64,000 nucleotides of DNA from Microbulbifer sp. ALW1 (GCF_009903625.1 NZ_CP047569.1:3450501-3514500), one strand, 5' to 3'. Positions 50,411 to 61,524 are shown, counted from the first letter of the stretch. Notes: generated by a model from the sequence alone, not told the origin. Program-made: numbers and translations.

Positions 50411-53400
50411 ATGAATAGTCTGATTGCCTGGTGGGCGCGCAACAGCGTCGCCGCCAATCTCGCGATGATCGGTATTTTTGTCGCCGGTCTGATCGGTTTT
50501 TCCAGTATGGAACGGGAAATGGATCCCCAGGTGCGCTTCCCCGGTCTGGAGATCCGGGTGAACTGGCCCGGCGCCGCCCCACAGGAAGTGGAAGAACAAG
50601 TCGTCTCCCGCATCGAGGAGGCGGTCAGTGACCTCGACAACATCGATTGGGTGCGCTCAACCTCTTCCGAAGGTCAGGGCGAAGTTTACATCCTCGCGGA
50701 AACCACCGTGGATTTTGCCCGTTTTATGAACGACGTGAAGATCCGCGTGGACGGCATCTCGTCTTTCCCCCGCGACATAGAACCGCCGCAGGTACACCAG
50801 TGGGTCAACCGCCAGGAATTTATCCGCGTGGCCGTGCACGGTGACCTGAGCGAGCGGGAACTCAAACGACTGGCAGAGCAGTTGCGCCGCGAGGCCACCA
50901 CCCTGCCGGCAATTTCCGTGGTGGAGCTGTTCGGCACCCGCATGGAAGAGGTTTCCATCGAGGTCAGCGAACAGGCCCTGCGCCGCTACGGCATGACCTT
51001 TCAGGAACTGGCAGATGCCATCCGCAACAGCTCGATCAACCAGTCAGCCGGTACCGTGCGCACCGAAGTGGGCGCCTATCAGCTGAAGGTGCGCAACCAG
51101 GCCGACAGCGAGCAGGAATTTGCCAATATCATCGTGCGCCAGACCGCCGACGGCGGCACCATTCGTGTGGGCGATGTGGCCGAGGTCATCGACGGTTTTG
51201 AAGACAACGAAATCCTGGCCACCCTGAACGGCGAACCGGCCGTGTTGCTGCAGGTCATGAGCACGGAAACCATGGATATCGTCACCGCTTCAGACGCCAT
51301 CCGCAAATGGATCGACGAGCGCAGCAAAACCCTGCCCGCCGGTGCCAAGCTCACCCTGTGGACCGACAACGCTGAGGATTTCAAAGGCCGCATGGAAACC
51401 ATCAGCAGCTCTGCGTTCCAGGGTTTGCTGCTGGTGCTACTTGTGCTGGTCTTCAGCCTGCGCCCGAAAGTAGCCTTTTGGGTGGCAACCGGTATCGCCA
51501 CTGCCTACGCCGGTGCCTTTGTACTGTTGCCGAGCGTGGGGGTATCCCTGAATATGCTCTCCACCTTTGCCTTCCTGCTGGTACTGGGCATCGTGGTGGA
51601 CGACGCCATTGTGGTTGGGGAATCCATTCACTCGGAATCCCACAACCCGGAAAACCAGCATCCCGGTGGCGGCCTGAACGCAGCGGTCCTCGGCACCCAG
51701 CTGGTGGCCAAGCCAGTGATCTTTGCGGTAGTGACCACTATCCTGGCTTTTTTACCCTGGATTTTTATCAGCGGTTCCACCAGTGAGTTCACCCGTCACA
51801 TCACCTGGGTGGTAATTCTCGCCCTGCTCTTCTCGCTGATTGAGTCCCTGTTCATTCTGCCGGCCCACCTCAGCAAGCTGAAACCGATCACCGAACCCGG
51901 TCGCTTCGGACGCGTGCAACAGCGCATCGCCGACAGCATCATTTACTTCGCCCAGAACCACTATCGCCGTATCGGCCAGTGGGCCGTGGATCGGCGCTAC
52001 CTGACCCTGAGTATTTTTATTGCTGTCATCATGATCGGTTTCGGCCTGTTTGGCAGTGGCTGGGTAAAGAAAGGCTTTATGCCGGATATTGAATCCGATC
52101 AGGTCATCGTCAACGTCATTATGCCGGAGGGCGCCCCTTACAGCCGCGCACTGGAAGTACTGGCGCAGTTACAGGATGCGGAAAAGCAGCTGGAAGAAGA
52201 AGTAAACCAGCGCACCAATGGCGAAGGCGTGCTGATCGAAAACTGGTATACCCGCTCCCGTCGCGACAGCGTTATGGCCATTGTGCAACTGGCGCCACCG
52301 GAAACCCGCGACATGTCAGCCAAGGACGCGGCACTGCGTCTACGGGAGCTGCTCGGTGATGTGCCGGACGCAAAAGAGGTGTCCGTACAGTACTCCCTCA
52401 ACAATAACGGCCCGGGATTCGAGCTCTCCATTCGCCACCCGGACCTGGATATTCTGCGCGCTGCCACCGCCGATCTGGAAACCCAGCTGCGCAGTTATGA
52501 AAGCCTGTATGACGTGCGCAACAACCTCGAAGGCGCCTCGGAAGAAATCCGTATCGACCTCAAGCCCGGCGCCACCAAGCTGGGGCTGACCCTGGCCGAC
52601 GTAAACCGCCAGGTGCGTCAGGCCTATTTCGGTGAAGAAGTGCAGCGGCTGCCCCGTGCCGGACAGGATGTCAAAGTCATGGTGCGCTACCCGCTGGAGT
52701 CCCGTCGCTCCATCGAGAGCCTGAAAGACTTCCGTGTGCGCACCAGTGACGGCCGTGAGGTCCCCCTGCTGGCGGTCGCAGACCTGGAATACGCGCCGGG
52801 TATCAAGCGTATCCAGCGCTGGAACGGCAATCGCGCAGCGCGGGTAATGGCAGACCTGAAAGACGATGTGCGCGGCGACATCATGAAGGACCTGAACGAA
52901 AACTTTTTCCCCGAATGGGAAAAACGTTACCCCGGCATTATTCGCGGCGCCGTGGGTCAGGCCGAGGGAGAGAAGCGCTTTATCCAGGAAGTACTGGGGC
53001 TCTACATCATGGCCTTCTTCGGCATGTACAGCCTGCTGGCCGTGGCCTTCCGCAGCTACTCCCAGCCGATCCTGATTCTGGTCGCCATTCCCTTCGCCTT
53101 CGTCGGAGCCATTTTCGGCCACGGTGTGATGGGCATGACCATGGCCATCTTCAGTTACTTCGGCATTGCCGCGGCCGCGGGGGTGGTGGTGAATGACAAC
53201 CTGGTGTTGATGGACCGCTGTAACCGGCTGCGGGATCAGGGCATGGAGCCCATCAAAGCCATCGTGGAAGCCGGTGTCTCCCGCTTCCGCCCGATCCTGC
53301 TGACCACCGTCACCACCATTGTCGGCCTGGTACCGATGATGCTGGAGCGCAGTATCCAGGCGGCCTTCTTGCAACCCATTGTTGTGGCACTGGCGTTCGG

Positions 53401-53551
53401 GGTGTTTGTGGCCTTCTTTGTCACCCTGCTACTGGTACCGGCGCTCTACTCCATTGGACTGGATATTGCGACAGCGACTGGCCAGGTTAAATCCTGGCTC
53501 GGTTCGCGGCTCTTTGGGCAACAGCGCCAACCAGTGACGCCGGCAAAATAA
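50411..53551 (+). CDS. RND-family efflux permease
   Basis: This 1046-residue inner-membrane pump has twelve spans and two large periplasmic loops. The proton-relay Asp pair is in VLGIVVDDAIVVGESIHSES (TM4), and the second-half motif AAAAGVVVNDNLVLMDRCNR replaces the pair with Asn-Asp, as is usual there. GQAEGEKRFIQEVLGLYIMA starts the second membrane half. It belongs to the AcrB/MexK-like branch with short substrate loops often found beside single adaptors. It starts 12 bp after the adaptor gene with GGAG upstream, forming one operon. Confidence 0.95.
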   Translation: MNSLIAWWARNSVAANLAMIGIFVAGLIGFSSMEREMDPQVRFPGLEIRVNWPGAAPQEVEEQVVSRIEEAVSDLDNIDWVRSTSSEGQGEVYILAETTVDFARFMNDVKIRVDGISSFPRDIEPPQVHQWVNRQEFIRVAVHGDLSERELKRLAEQLRREATTLPAISVVELFGTRMEEVSIEVSEQALRRYGMTFQELADAIRNSSINQSAGTVRTEVGAYQLKVRNQADSEQEFANIIVRQTADGGTIRVGDVAEVIDGFEDNEILATLNGEPAVLLQVMSTETMDIVTASDAIRKWIDERSKTLPAGAKLTLWTDNAEDFKGRMETISSSAFQGLLLVLLVLVFSLRPKVAFWVATGIATAYAGAFVLLPSVGVSLNMLSTFAFLLVLGIVVDDAIVVGESIHSESHNPENQHPGGGLNAAVLGTQLVAKPVIFAVVTTILAFLPWIFISGSTSEFTRHITWVVILALLFSLIESLFILPAHLSKLKPITEPGRFGRVQQRIADSIIYFAQNHYRRIGQWAVDRRYLTLSIFIAVIMIGFGLFGSGWVKKGFMPDIESDQVIVNVIMPEGAPYSRALEVLAQLQDAEKQLEEEVNQRTNGEGVLIENWYTRSRRDSVMAIVQLAPPETRDMSAKDAALRLRELLGDVPDAKEVSVQYSLNNNGPGFELSIRHPDLDILRAATADLETQLRSYESLYDVRNNLEGASEEIRIDLKPGATKLGLTLADVNRQVRQAYFGEEVQRLPRAGQDVKVMVRYPLESRRSIESLKDFRVRTSDGREVPLLAVADLEYAPGIKRIQRWNGNRAARVMADLKDDVRGDIMKDLNENFFPEWEKRYPGIIRGAVGQAEGEKRFIQEVLGLYIMAFFGMYSLLAVAFRSYSQPILILVAIPFAFVGAIFGHGVMGMTMAIFSYFGIAAAAGVVVNDNLVLMDRCNRLRDQGMEPIKAIVEAGVSRFRPILLTTVTTIVGLVPMMLERSIQAAFLQPIVVALAFGVFVAFFVTLLLVPALYSIGLDIATATGQVKSWLGSRLFGQQRQPVTPAK

Positions 53552-53580
53552 CGCGACCACTACCAGTCCGTTACACACAA

Positions 53581-53613
53581 AAAAAAGAGGCCGCAATTGC
53601 GGCCTCTTTTTTT
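53581..53613. terminator. Bidirectional terminator between RND and lipoprotein genes
   Basis: AAAAAAGAGGCCGC, AATT and GCGGCCTCTTTTTTT form a symmetric hairpin between two convergent genes and can end both. Confidence 0.9.
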
Positions 53614-53623
53614 GGCAGAATCA

Positions 53624-56233
53624 TTATTTAGAAATGATCACATGCTTACCACTTTCGAAGTCCAGCTGCATCAGCTGATTGAACGTCGTACCTAGCAGTT
53701 GCTGCTTGCTGGTCAGTACCATATTAAATACCGGTGCATTGTGCTTCACTTCTGCAGCGCAGGCATCGGCATTCATATCGACCTTTGCCATCACACCACC
53801 AGCCACCCACATAGAACCCCGTTCGGGATCCAGTTTCAGGCTCCTGACAGCTTCGAACTCAGGGTTGAGTGCATTGTTGATGGGCGCAGTAGTGCAGTTT
53901 TGTAAAAGACCCGTGGTTTCACCCGTTGCCATATCGTAGCTATACAGGCCATCTGCCGCCTGCGTCAGGATATACAACAAGCCCTTTTCGGCATCCAGCT
54001 CAACATCCACGGGCACATCAAAAAGTTCTTCAGACTGTACCAGTGCATCTAACGCCCCGGTTGCCAGATCGACCGACCAGACCCCGTTCAATTCGGTATC
54101 GGTTACCAGCAGCTGTTTATTGACAGTATCCAGTGTCGCGCCGACAAAGCTAAAAATACCTGAGCCACAGTCATAACCGGAAGGTGTTCCATCTACGAGT
54201 TTCGACCAGCTGCCATCGGTAGGATTGATACTGAAAATAGCATTTGGGAACACCGCATAAAGACGATTGTTGGCGGAATCCAGCAGCAGGTCCTGGGCCG
54301 TGTGATTACATTCAAAGTCAAAACCGGTCACCACAGTGCGGTCGCCACTCTCCAAATCGACTTCGATCAGATACTCCGCAGCATTACCGCCATCATCCAG
54401 CAGATACGCTTTATTTGCCGTCTCATCCAGCGCGACACCGCGGGGAGCTACCATCCGTTTGCCACTACCCACGCCATTGCCGGCAAATTCGGAGCGTGCT
54501 CCGGATTCAGTATCAATCGCCATCACATATTCGAAGCTGGAATCTGCCACCAGGATACGGCTATTGGCTTCATCCAGCCCTACCGAACGAACCTGGGCAA
54601 TGTTGTACAACGCCTCCTCTGATTCCAGCGACAGTGTAGTTATCTCACCCGATGCAAGGTCACCTTTAACAATGCCTTCGTAGCCCGCCAAATAAGCAGT
54701 TGTATTCGCCGCATTCACCGCAATCCCGGCCAATAAAAGGTCGGAAACCGGCAAAAGATCCGTTGCGGTGGCGCCATCAAGGGAAACCTTGCGCACACCA
54801 TCGGCATTTTCATTACCCCAATAGTCGCTAAACAGTAACAGCCCATCGGCCGCCAACGCGAAGCTATCAGACTTAATTACCTGGCCATCGGCGGTTTCGC
54901 CATCGATCACGGTGGTGATACTGTCACCGACAAAGTCGTAGCGCTGTACCACGGTTTTACTGAAGTCATAACCATCGACCGAGAAATATTTGAACAGCAA
55001 ATACAGAGAGGCTTCATCCGCGGTCAGCTGTGCGCCATAGAGATGGGCATACAGCCATTTGTCGGTGTCCAAATTCAGGTTCTGGAATTTGAGCTGGGTT
55101 TTTCCGCCGGAAGCCATGTCCACACTGGTCAACCTTACCCAGTTGTCACTGAGCTGGCCGCAGAGCACACTGTTGCTGCTGGCGCGATAGGCAAGACCAT
55201 CACAGTAACCCAGACCCGAGACACTGAGCGGGCTGTAACTCGCATCGTCCAACCCAAAGGCAATCAGCTGGTCGAGTGATGCCTGGCCGAGCAAACGGCG
55301 ATTCGTCGCGTCCACCACAAACCGGGTAGGCACTTTTCTCGAGATTACCTCGGCAACACTGGCGGATTCCTCAACGTTGCCCTGATCGTCTTCAGTGCTC
55401 ACCACCAGCAGCGTACTGTCGGCATCTTCCAGAGGCAGGGTAACCTCCCAGGTTACTTCCGACTCGGCCTCTGCTGTGCTGTCCTCTTCCATTACTTCAC
55501 TTTCTGTTACTTCACTTTCCATGCCGCTATAGGAAGTGAATGCGGCAGGCGCCGAGCGATGAACTTCCAGCGGAGAAACCTCGGAAGATAGGGGTAAAAT
55601 ATTTGCTTCAACCCCATTCACCTTGATTGATGTAATGCCGTTCTTATCCGAGGCTACGCCCTTGACCAGAACACTGCCTTCCTCGGTGCGGGAGACTTTC
55701 CAGGGGAAGAGGATACTTGCCACAGGTGCTTCTGCATCCGCCCCCGCATCCGCGATCTTGAAGCTAGCACTGACGATACAGTCACCAGCAATCGCGCCGG
55801 TTTCATACTGATCCTCCTCCAGCGCACCGTCACAGCCGGAAACGGAATCAATCACATAGCCTTCGTCGGCTGTCAGGGTAAAGACGCCTGTAGCCCCACT
55901 GTCAACGAGCAGTTCTGTCGGCTCGATGCTGCCGCCCTCACCCACTTCGGTGGTCAGGGTAAATTGCACGACCGGGTTTTCACTGCCGCCGGATGAACTA
56001 CTGGAAGAACTGCTGCCGGATGAGCTGCTGGAAGAGCTACCACCAGAAGAACTGCTGGATGAGGAACTGCTCGACGAACTACTGGATGACGAACTGGAAG
56101 AAGAGCTGCTGGACGAGCTGCTACTGGAAGAACTACTGCTGGAGGACCCAGCGCCATCCCCCCCACCTCCGCCACCGCAGGCAGTAACAATCACGCTCGA
56201 CAGCAAAATTGCACTAAATTTAACCAGCCTCAT
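53624..56233 (-). CDS. Polyserine-linker lipoprotein with a beta-propeller-like domain
   Basis: This 869-residue protein has a lipobox (SSVIVTACGG, Cys at 19), a Gly run, then about 60 residues almost entirely Ser (about 30-88). A small domain follows with FTLTADEGYVIDSVSGCDG, an InlB/bacterial-repeat-like strand (about 93-160), then an Ig-like part. A large C-terminal region (about 310-869) contains repeated units such as VVDATNRRLLGQASLDQLIA, VALDETANKAYLLDDGGNAA and LDSANNRLYAVFPNAIF, which look like an SMP30/NHL-type propeller. It is probably a surface-exposed binding protein. No enzymatic residues are recognised. Confidence 0.75.
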   Translation of the reverse strand: MRLVKFSAILLSSVIVTACGGGGGGDGAGSSSSSSSSSSSSSSSSSSSSSSSSSSSSSSSSSSGGSSSSSSSGSSSSSSSSGGSENPVVQFTLTTEVGEGGSIEPTELLVDSGATGVFTLTADEGYVIDSVSGCDGALEEDQYETGAIAGDCIVSASFKIADAGADAEAPVASILFPWKVSRTEEGSVLVKGVASDKNGITSIKVNGVEANILPLSSEVSPLEVHRSAPAAFTSYSGMESEVTESEVMEEDSTAEAESEVTWEVTLPLEDADSTLLVVSTEDDQGNVEESASVAEVISRKVPTRFVVDATNRRLLGQASLDQLIAFGLDDASYSPLSVSGLGYCDGLAYRASSNSVLCGQLSDNWVRLTSVDMASGGKTQLKFQNLNLDTDKWLYAHLYGAQLTADEASLYLLFKYFSVDGYDFSKTVVQRYDFVGDSITTVIDGETADGQVIKSDSFALAADGLLLFSDYWGNENADGVRKVSLDGATATDLLPVSDLLLAGIAVNAANTTAYLAGYEGIVKGDLASGEITTLSLESEEALYNIAQVRSVGLDEANSRILVADSSFEYVMAIDTESGARSEFAGNGVGSGKRMVAPRGVALDETANKAYLLDDGGNAAEYLIEVDLESGDRTVVTGFDFECNHTAQDLLLDSANNRLYAVFPNAIFSINPTDGSWSKLVDGTPSGYDCGSGIFSFVGATLDTVNKQLLVTDTELNGVWSVDLATGALDALVQSEELFDVPVDVELDAEKGLLYILTQAADGLYSYDMATGETTGLLQNCTTAPINNALNPEFEAVRSLKLDPERGSMWVAGGVMAKVDMNADACAAEVKHNAPVFNMVLTSKQQLLGTTFNQLMQLDFESGKHVIISK

Positions 56234-56440
56234 AAATCCCCCGGACTAACTTATTTTTTTGTTAACGGGCGATTATGTGTAGCCTCTTGATGACTGGCAA
56301 TTACTGAATAAAGCAACGGCTCAAGTTGGGAACTTATTCCTGAGCGCCAAACCTGGATCACAAAAAAATTCCAGGTGACCGGAAATTTTCCACACCAAAG
56401 CTCATTTTTCAGACAGTTCCCCCCGGCACAGAACAAAAGT

Positions 56441-57439
56441 TTAGCCGCACGCTATCTGGCCGGACAGATGCACCCGCTTACCCGCACTGCTGCTGACGGC
56501 AAACCCGGTGACATCGTCACCCGCTGCCCACTGGAAATGCACCTCTGCGGGCAGAAATACCGGCTTGATGAACTTCACATCCAGAGTGAACTGATCCGGC
56601 AGTTTTCCGGCATAGGTGCCCTGCTCCAGCCCGGCCAGGCATCGCGCCTTGGTCCACATGCCGTGCGCAATGGCGCGGGGAAAACCGAATATTTTTGCGG
56701 TAGGTGCGCTCAAGTGAATGGGATTGCGGTCGCCGGATATACGTCCATAGCGACGACCAGTATCTGCGGGTATCAGCCACTTTTCCGCGGTGTCCTCATT
56801 GAAATTCAATGAGCGATTGGCACCCTTCTCTTCTCCAGGCGGACGCGCTTTTTTTCCGTCCGGATGCTTAACCCGACTCAGCAAGGTGCTGATACATTCC
56901 CAAACAAGTGCCTCTCCAACATGCACCCTGGTCACCAGCTCAAACTCGTAGCCTCGCTTGACGGGAACCGGGGCACCCAGTTCACAACGGATATCCAGAC
57001 GTTCGCTCTCCAGTATTGGGCGGTGCTGCACTATGCGATTGCGTGTATGCACCACCCCCAGCACCGGGAAGGGGAAAGCCTCGGATACCAGTAATTTCAA
57101 CTGCAAAGGCATCGCCAGTACAAAAGGGTAAGTCGCCGGCACCTGGTGGCCGGGGGCGAAGCCACAGACTTCACGGTAGGCATTCAAGTGCTGGGGGTCG
57201 ATGGCCTGATCGCACAGACTGACGCTGGCAAGCACCGACTCCTGTGCGGGTCCCGGGCAGCCGGATTTGCGGGCCGTAAGGGCGCGAAAATAAAGCGGCA
57301 GTATCGCCGGGCGCGAATCGAGTTCAATCTGTAACGGCATAGGCTTCTGTGCTGCACCAGAGGCAGTGGCAATCCTGAGCATGGGTAAAATTAGGTTCCG
57401 CATAATAGTTCGAATGGCGACAAGCAGGTAGCCCTGCAT
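56441..57439 (-). CDS. MaoC-like double hotdog dehydratase-family protein
   Basis: In this protein of about 332 residues, the C-terminal half carries the hydratase-2 motif, YGRISGDRNPIHLSAPTAKI then FGFPRAIAHGMWTKA, with the catalytic Asp and His. The N-terminal half is a degenerate hotdog. Such two-domain proteins are enoyl-CoA hydratases or dehydratases acting on acyl chains. The start is uncertain: the ATG at 57439 follows GGAG at about 11 nt, and a further in-frame ATG at 57403 lacks a visible ribosome-binding site. A TTG at 57481 overlaps a terminator and is rejected. Confidence 0.78.
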   Translation of the reverse strand: MQGYLLVAIRTIMRNLILPMLRIATASGAAQKPMPLQIELDSRPAILPLYFRALTARKSGCPGPAQESVLASVSLCDQAIDPQHLNAYREVCGFAPGHQVPATYPFVLAMPLQLKLLVSEAFPFPVLGVVHTRNRIVQHRPILESERLDIRCELGAPVPVKRGYEFELVTRVHVGEALVWECISTLLSRVKHPDGKKARPPGEEKGANRSLNFNEDTAEKWLIPADTGRRYGRISGDRNPIHLSAPTAKIFGFPRAIAHGMWTKARCLAGLEQGTYAGKLPDQFTLDVKFIKPVFLPAEVHFQWAAGDDVTGFAVSSSAGKRVHLSGQIACG

Positions 57440-57477
57440 CCCGGAGAATTCTCCATTCCAATGATGCCGATAAAATG

Positions 57478-57505
57478 ACAAAACCCGGCGATTGCCGGGT
57501 TTTGT
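57478..57505. terminator. Terminator after the prolyl oligopeptidase gene
   Basis: ACAAAACCCGGC, GATT and GCCGGGTTTTGT form a near-perfect palindrome about 45 bp past the stop at 57551. It has T-rich sequence on both strands. Confidence 0.8.
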
Positions 57506-57550
57506 TTGAACGAATCCAAAGTGCCAGATCTGTACCAGATCTGAATCCGA

Positions 57551-59731
57551 TTAGCTCTGCGGCAATTCGGTAATTCCCATGTTGTACAGGGTGAAACCGA
57601 AAATATCCGCGTACTGCTCGATGGTCTTGGACACCGGCGTACCTGCGCCGTGGCCCGCATTGGTTTCAATACGGATCAGGGTGGGCGCGGCACCCTGCTG
57701 TTTGGACTGCAGCTCGGCCGCAAACTTGAAGGAGTGCGCCGGTACCACGCGATCGTCATGATCGGCGGTAGTGACCAGGGTTGCCGGATAGTTCACGCCC
57801 ACTTTGACGTTATGTACCGGCGAATAGCCTTTCAGATACTCGAACATCTCCTCGCTCTGCTCGGCGGTACCGTAGTCGTAGGCCCAACCCGCGCCCGCAG
57901 TGAAGGTGTGGTAACGGAGCATGTCCATCACGCCAACCGCCGGCAGCGCCACCTTCACCAGATCCGGGCGCTGGGTCATCACCGCGCCCACCAGCAGACC
58001 GCCGTTGGAACCGCCGCGGATGGCCAGGTAATCACTGGAGGTGTAGCCCTGTTCCGTCAGGTACTCGCCGGCGGCGATAAAGTCGTCAAACACATTCTGC
58101 TTCTGCAGTTTGGTACCGGCATCGTGCCAGCTTTTACCGTACTCGCCGCCACCGCGCAGATTGGGCACCGCGTAAACGCCACCAAGCTCCAGCCATACCG
58201 CATTGGCGATACTGAAAGAAGGCGTCAGGCTGATATTGAAGCCACCGTAGCCATAGAGAATGGTCGGGTTTTTACCGTTCAGCTTCAGGCCTTTTTTGTA
58301 GGTGATCATCATTGGCACCTTGGTGCCATCCTTGGAGGTGTAGAACACCTGCTTGGACTCGTAGCCCGCAGGATCAAACTCCGCACCGGACTCGCGATAC
58401 ACACTGGATTCACCCTTTTTCACATCGAATGCGAAAATAGTGGAAGGCGTTTTGTAGTTGGTGAAGGAATAGTACAGGGTTTCATCGTCGTACTTGCCGC
58501 CGAGTGAAGAAGCACTGCCCGGACCTGGCAACGCAATTTCGCGCACGCGTTTGCCCTGGTAATCGTACTGATACACCTTGGACAGGGCATCGACCATATA
58601 CTCCGCAAAGATATAGCCACCGCCGGTGGATACGGTGAGCACGTTTTCCGTTTCCGGAATAAAGTCCTGCCAGTTTTCCGGGGTCGGCTTGGCCGCATCC
58701 ACGGTAACCACTTTCTTGTTCGGCGCATCGCGGTTGGTCGCAAGGAACAGTTTGTTGCCCTGGGTATCAATCACGCTGGTATCGGAATCGAAATCGGTCA
58801 GTACTGGCACCAACGGTGCATCCGCTTTGGTGAGATCCTGAATAAAGAGGTCGTTACCGGAAGTGGAGGTCGCGCCGGAAATTACCAGGAAGCGATCGTC
58901 TTCGGTCACATAACCGGAAACGTAGCGACGTTTCTCTTCCGCAGTGCCACCAAAAATCAGCTGGTCTTCAGACTGTGCCTGGCCCAGCTTGTGGTAATAG
59001 AGCTTGTGCTGATCGGTCTTGGCAGAGAGCTCGCTGCCTTCCGGCTTGTCGTAGCTGGAATAGTAGAAGCCCTCGTTTCCTTTCCAGGAAATACCGGAAA
59101 ACTTAACGTCGACCAGCGGTTCCTCCAGTACTTCTTTGGTCTCGGCATTGATAATGAAGATCTTGCGCCAGTCGCTGCCACCTTCAGAAATGGAGTAAGC
59201 CGCAATGGAACCGTCTTTAGAAAACTTCAGGCTCGCCAGTGAGGTAGTGCCATCTTCGCTGAAGTTATTCGGATCCAGGAAAATCTCGGCTTCGCCGTCC
59301 CCTTTCTTGCGCCAGACGACGTACTGGTTCTGCAGGCCATCGTTGCGATAGAAGTAGGTGTAGTCACCCTCTTTGAAAGGAGAACCGACTTTTTCGTAGT
59401 TCCACAGGGCTTCCAGGCGCTGCTTCAGGGTATCGCGGTAACCGATCTGGTCCAGATAATTGAAGGTCACCTTGTTCTGGGCTTTCACCCAGGCTTCCGT
59501 TTCCGCGCTGCGATCATCTTCGAGCCAGCGGTAAGGGTCGGTAATCTCGGTACCGAAGTAGGTATCTACCACGGAATCTTTGCGGGTCTGCGGATAGGTC
59601 AGCGCCGCGGCTTGTTGCGATACCGCGGGTTTCACCGTCTCGGCTTCACTCATGGATTTGGTCGTCTCCGGGGATTCTCCCGAGCAGGCCGCCAGTACGC
59701 TGGCCACTGCGAGCAGGGATATTTTCTTCAT
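57551..59731 (-). CDS. Prolyl oligopeptidase family (S9A) lipoprotein
   Basis: The 726 residues start with a lipoprotein signal ([13 protein letters not shown], Cys at 16). A seven-bladed propeller domain (about 80-440) is followed by an alpha/beta hydrolase domain. The nucleophile elbow is [16 protein letters not shown], the Asp is in [16 protein letters not shown], and the His is in [11 protein letters not shown]. It cleaves proline-containing oligopeptides. Attachment to the envelope by a lipid is unlike the cytosolic mammalian enzyme but common in marine bacteria. All catalytic residues are present. Confidence 0.94.
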   Translation of the reverse strand: MKKISLLAVASVLAACSGESPETTKSMSEAETVKPAVSQQAAALTYPQTRKDSVVDTYFGTEITDPYRWLEDDRSAETEAWVKAQNKVTFNYLDQIGYRDTLKQRLEALWNYEKVGSPFKEGDYTYFYRNDGLQNQYVVWRKKGDGEAEIFLDPNNFSEDGTTSLASLKFSKDGSIAAYSISEGGSDWRKIFIINAETKEVLEEPLVDVKFSGISWKGNEGFYYSSYDKPEGSELSAKTDQHKLYYHKLGQAQSEDQLIFGGTAEEKRRYVSGYVTEDDRFLVISGATSTSGNDLFIQDLTKADAPLVPVLTDFDSDTSVIDTQGNKLFLATNRDAPNKKVVTVDAAKPTPENWQDFIPETENVLTVSTGGGYIFAEYMVDALSKVYQYDYQGKRVREIALPGPGSASSLGGKYDDETLYYSFTNYKTPSTIFAFDVKKGESSVYRESGAEFDPAGYESKQVFYTSKDGTKVPMMITYKKGLKLNGKNPTILYGYGGFNISLTPSFSIANAVWLELGGVYAVPNLRGGGEYGKSWHDAGTKLQKQNVFDDFIAAGEYLTEQGYTSSDYLAIRGGSNGGLLVGAVMTQRPDLVKVALPAVGVMDMLRYHTFTAGAGWAYDYGTAEQSEEMFEYLKGYSPVHNVKVGVNYPATLVTTADHDDRVVPAHSFKFAAELQSKQQGAAPTLIRIETNAGHGAGTPVSKTIEQYADIFGFTLYNMGITELPQS

Positions 59732-59872
59732 TATTGGGTTGCCTCCGGCTTGAATGGAAACCCCATAGGAAACCCAATTCAGTGGAGCAGATCAAGGAAT
59801 AGCGCCCTGCCACAACAGAGAGAAGCATTCGGTGGATACTGACGCAATTTTCGATATATTTGACCACAAAAT

Positions 59873-59899
59873 GGCAGCTTAAAAGATCATTAAGCTGCC
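59873..59899 (-). terminator. Terminator of the SLC13 transporter gene
   Basis: On the minus strand, GGCAGCTTAA/TTAAGCTGCC is followed by ATTTTG about 10 bp past the stop. The T tract is short. Confidence 0.65.
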
Positions 59900-59909
59900 A
59901 ACTACCTGA

Positions 59910-61283
59910 CTACACCAGCATCACCCAGCAGACGGCGGCAATAACGAGAGAAGCCAGCACGCTGAGTACCGCCCCCTCTCGTACCATCTCCTGAATTCGC
60001 ACCTTACCGGTACCGTAGGCAATCGCATTGGGCGCGGTCGCTACGGGCAGCATAAAGGCGCAACTTGCACACATGGCCGCCGGGATCATCAGCACCATGG
60101 GGTCGAAGCCGGCACTGGTCGCGACAACGGCCAGAATCGGCATCAGCAGAGTAGCCGTCGCGGTATTGCTGGTAATTTCGGTGAGAAACGTAACGGACAG
60201 GCACAGCAGTACCAACATCACCCACAGGGGCATCGCGGTCAGGAACGTCAGTGCCTGCCCCATCATGTCGCTGAGACCGGATTCCACACATCCCTTGGCG
60301 ATGGCGATACCACCGGCAAATAGCAATAACATGCCCCAGGGAATGCTTTCTGCCGTGGGCCAGTCCAGCAGTCGCCCGCCCTTGCCATTGGGCACCATAA
60401 ACATCAGTACCACCGCCGCCAGCGCAACCGTACTGTCACCGGCGCCCGGCACGTTCAGCCACTGGCTCCAGCCACCAAAGGGCTCATTGCGGGTTACCCA
60501 GAACACAATCGCCAGCCCAAAGACTGCCAGGGTCCTGACCTCTTCTGGCCGCCAGTCCCCCACTGCCGGTGATTCCAGTGGCTTCTGCAGCTGGATACTG
60601 CGCGTCAGCCACAACGCCATTAATGGCAGGGTAAGCAAAACTACAGGCAGACCGATCTTCATCCAGCTCAGGAAGCTGAACTCGCGCCCGGTGACCTCTT
60701 CATAAATACCCATGAAAATCACGTTGGGCGGCGTACCCAATGGGCTGCCCACGCCGCCGAGACTGGCGGCATAGGCTATCCCCAGAATCAACGCAATGGT
60801 CAGGCGATGGTTATCCGCCCGGGACAGAATCGCCAGAGCGATGGGCAGCATCATCAGTGTCGTCGCGGTGTTGGAGATCCACATACTGAGCAGCCCTGCC
60901 GCAAGCATGAACCCAAGAACCAGTCGGCGCCCGCTGGAAACTCCCACCAGCTTAAGCATGTAGAGCGCAAGCCGCTCGTGCGCGCCACTTTTTTCCAGTG
61001 CCTTGGAGAGCATGAACGCCCCCATCAACAGCAGAATCACATGACTGCCCAGGGAGGACGCCACCAGCTTGTGGTCCCCCACTCCGAAAAGCGGTAGCAA
61101 TACAAAGGGGACTATGGAGGTTGCGGGAATGGGCAGCGCTTCGGTAATCCACCAGATTACGGTCAACAACGTAATTGCGGCAGTCACCGCCGGCAGGTAG
61201 GCCATCCCCAGATGACTAAGCAGCCCGTAAAACAGCAATGACAACAATGGTCCCACAACAATAAAGGAACGCCGGTTCAACAT
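59910..61283 (-). CDS. SLC13/DASS-family sodium-coupled anion transporter
   Basis: This is a 457-residue protein with about 11 spans. Both substrate-binding SNT motifs are present: MWISNTATTLMMLPIALAI (first half) and LTEITSNTATATLLMPILAV (second half). AASLGGVGSPLGTPPNVIFM is the adjacent loop. The family imports dicarboxylates, sulfate or related anions with Na+. The short N-terminus and lack of TrkA-C domains favour the dicarboxylate branch. The substrate is not decided by sequence alone. Confidence 0.9.
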   Translation of the reverse strand: MLNRRSFIVVGPLLSLLFYGLLSHLGMAYLPAVTAAITLLTVIWWITEALPIPATSIVPFVLLPLFGVGDHKLVASSLGSHVILLLMGAFMLSKALEKSGAHERLALYMLKLVGVSSGRRLVLGFMLAAGLLSMWISNTATTLMMLPIALAILSRADNHRLTIALILGIAYAASLGGVGSPLGTPPNVIFMGIYEEVTGREFSFLSWMKIGLPVVLLTLPLMALWLTRSIQLQKPLESPAVGDWRPEEVRTLAVFGLAIVFWVTRNEPFGGWSQWLNVPGAGDSTVALAAVVLMFMVPNGKGGRLLDWPTAESIPWGMLLLFAGGIAIAKGCVESGLSDMMGQALTFLTAMPLWVMLVLLCLSVTFLTEITSNTATATLLMPILAVVATSAGFDPMVLMIPAAMCASCAFMLPVATAPNAIAYGTGKVRIQEMVREGAVLSVLASLVIAAVCWVMLV

Positions 61284-61524
61284 TTATTTTTATTCTCCAC
61301 ACTCATGACTGCGCCCGATGATAGGCGGCCGTGACGAATTTTCATAATACCTGCAACTATTCGGCCATTTTCCAGCCGTATTGCAGATATAACGACGACA
61401 TCCCCGATGCGCACAACAAATTATTAGCCAGTGTTACCTATACTCTTTAGAATCCGCGCCCTTCAAAATTTGCCGGCGTTTGCTGTCGGCAACTGAAAGC
61501 GAATTGTACGGTCCAGTAGTATCC

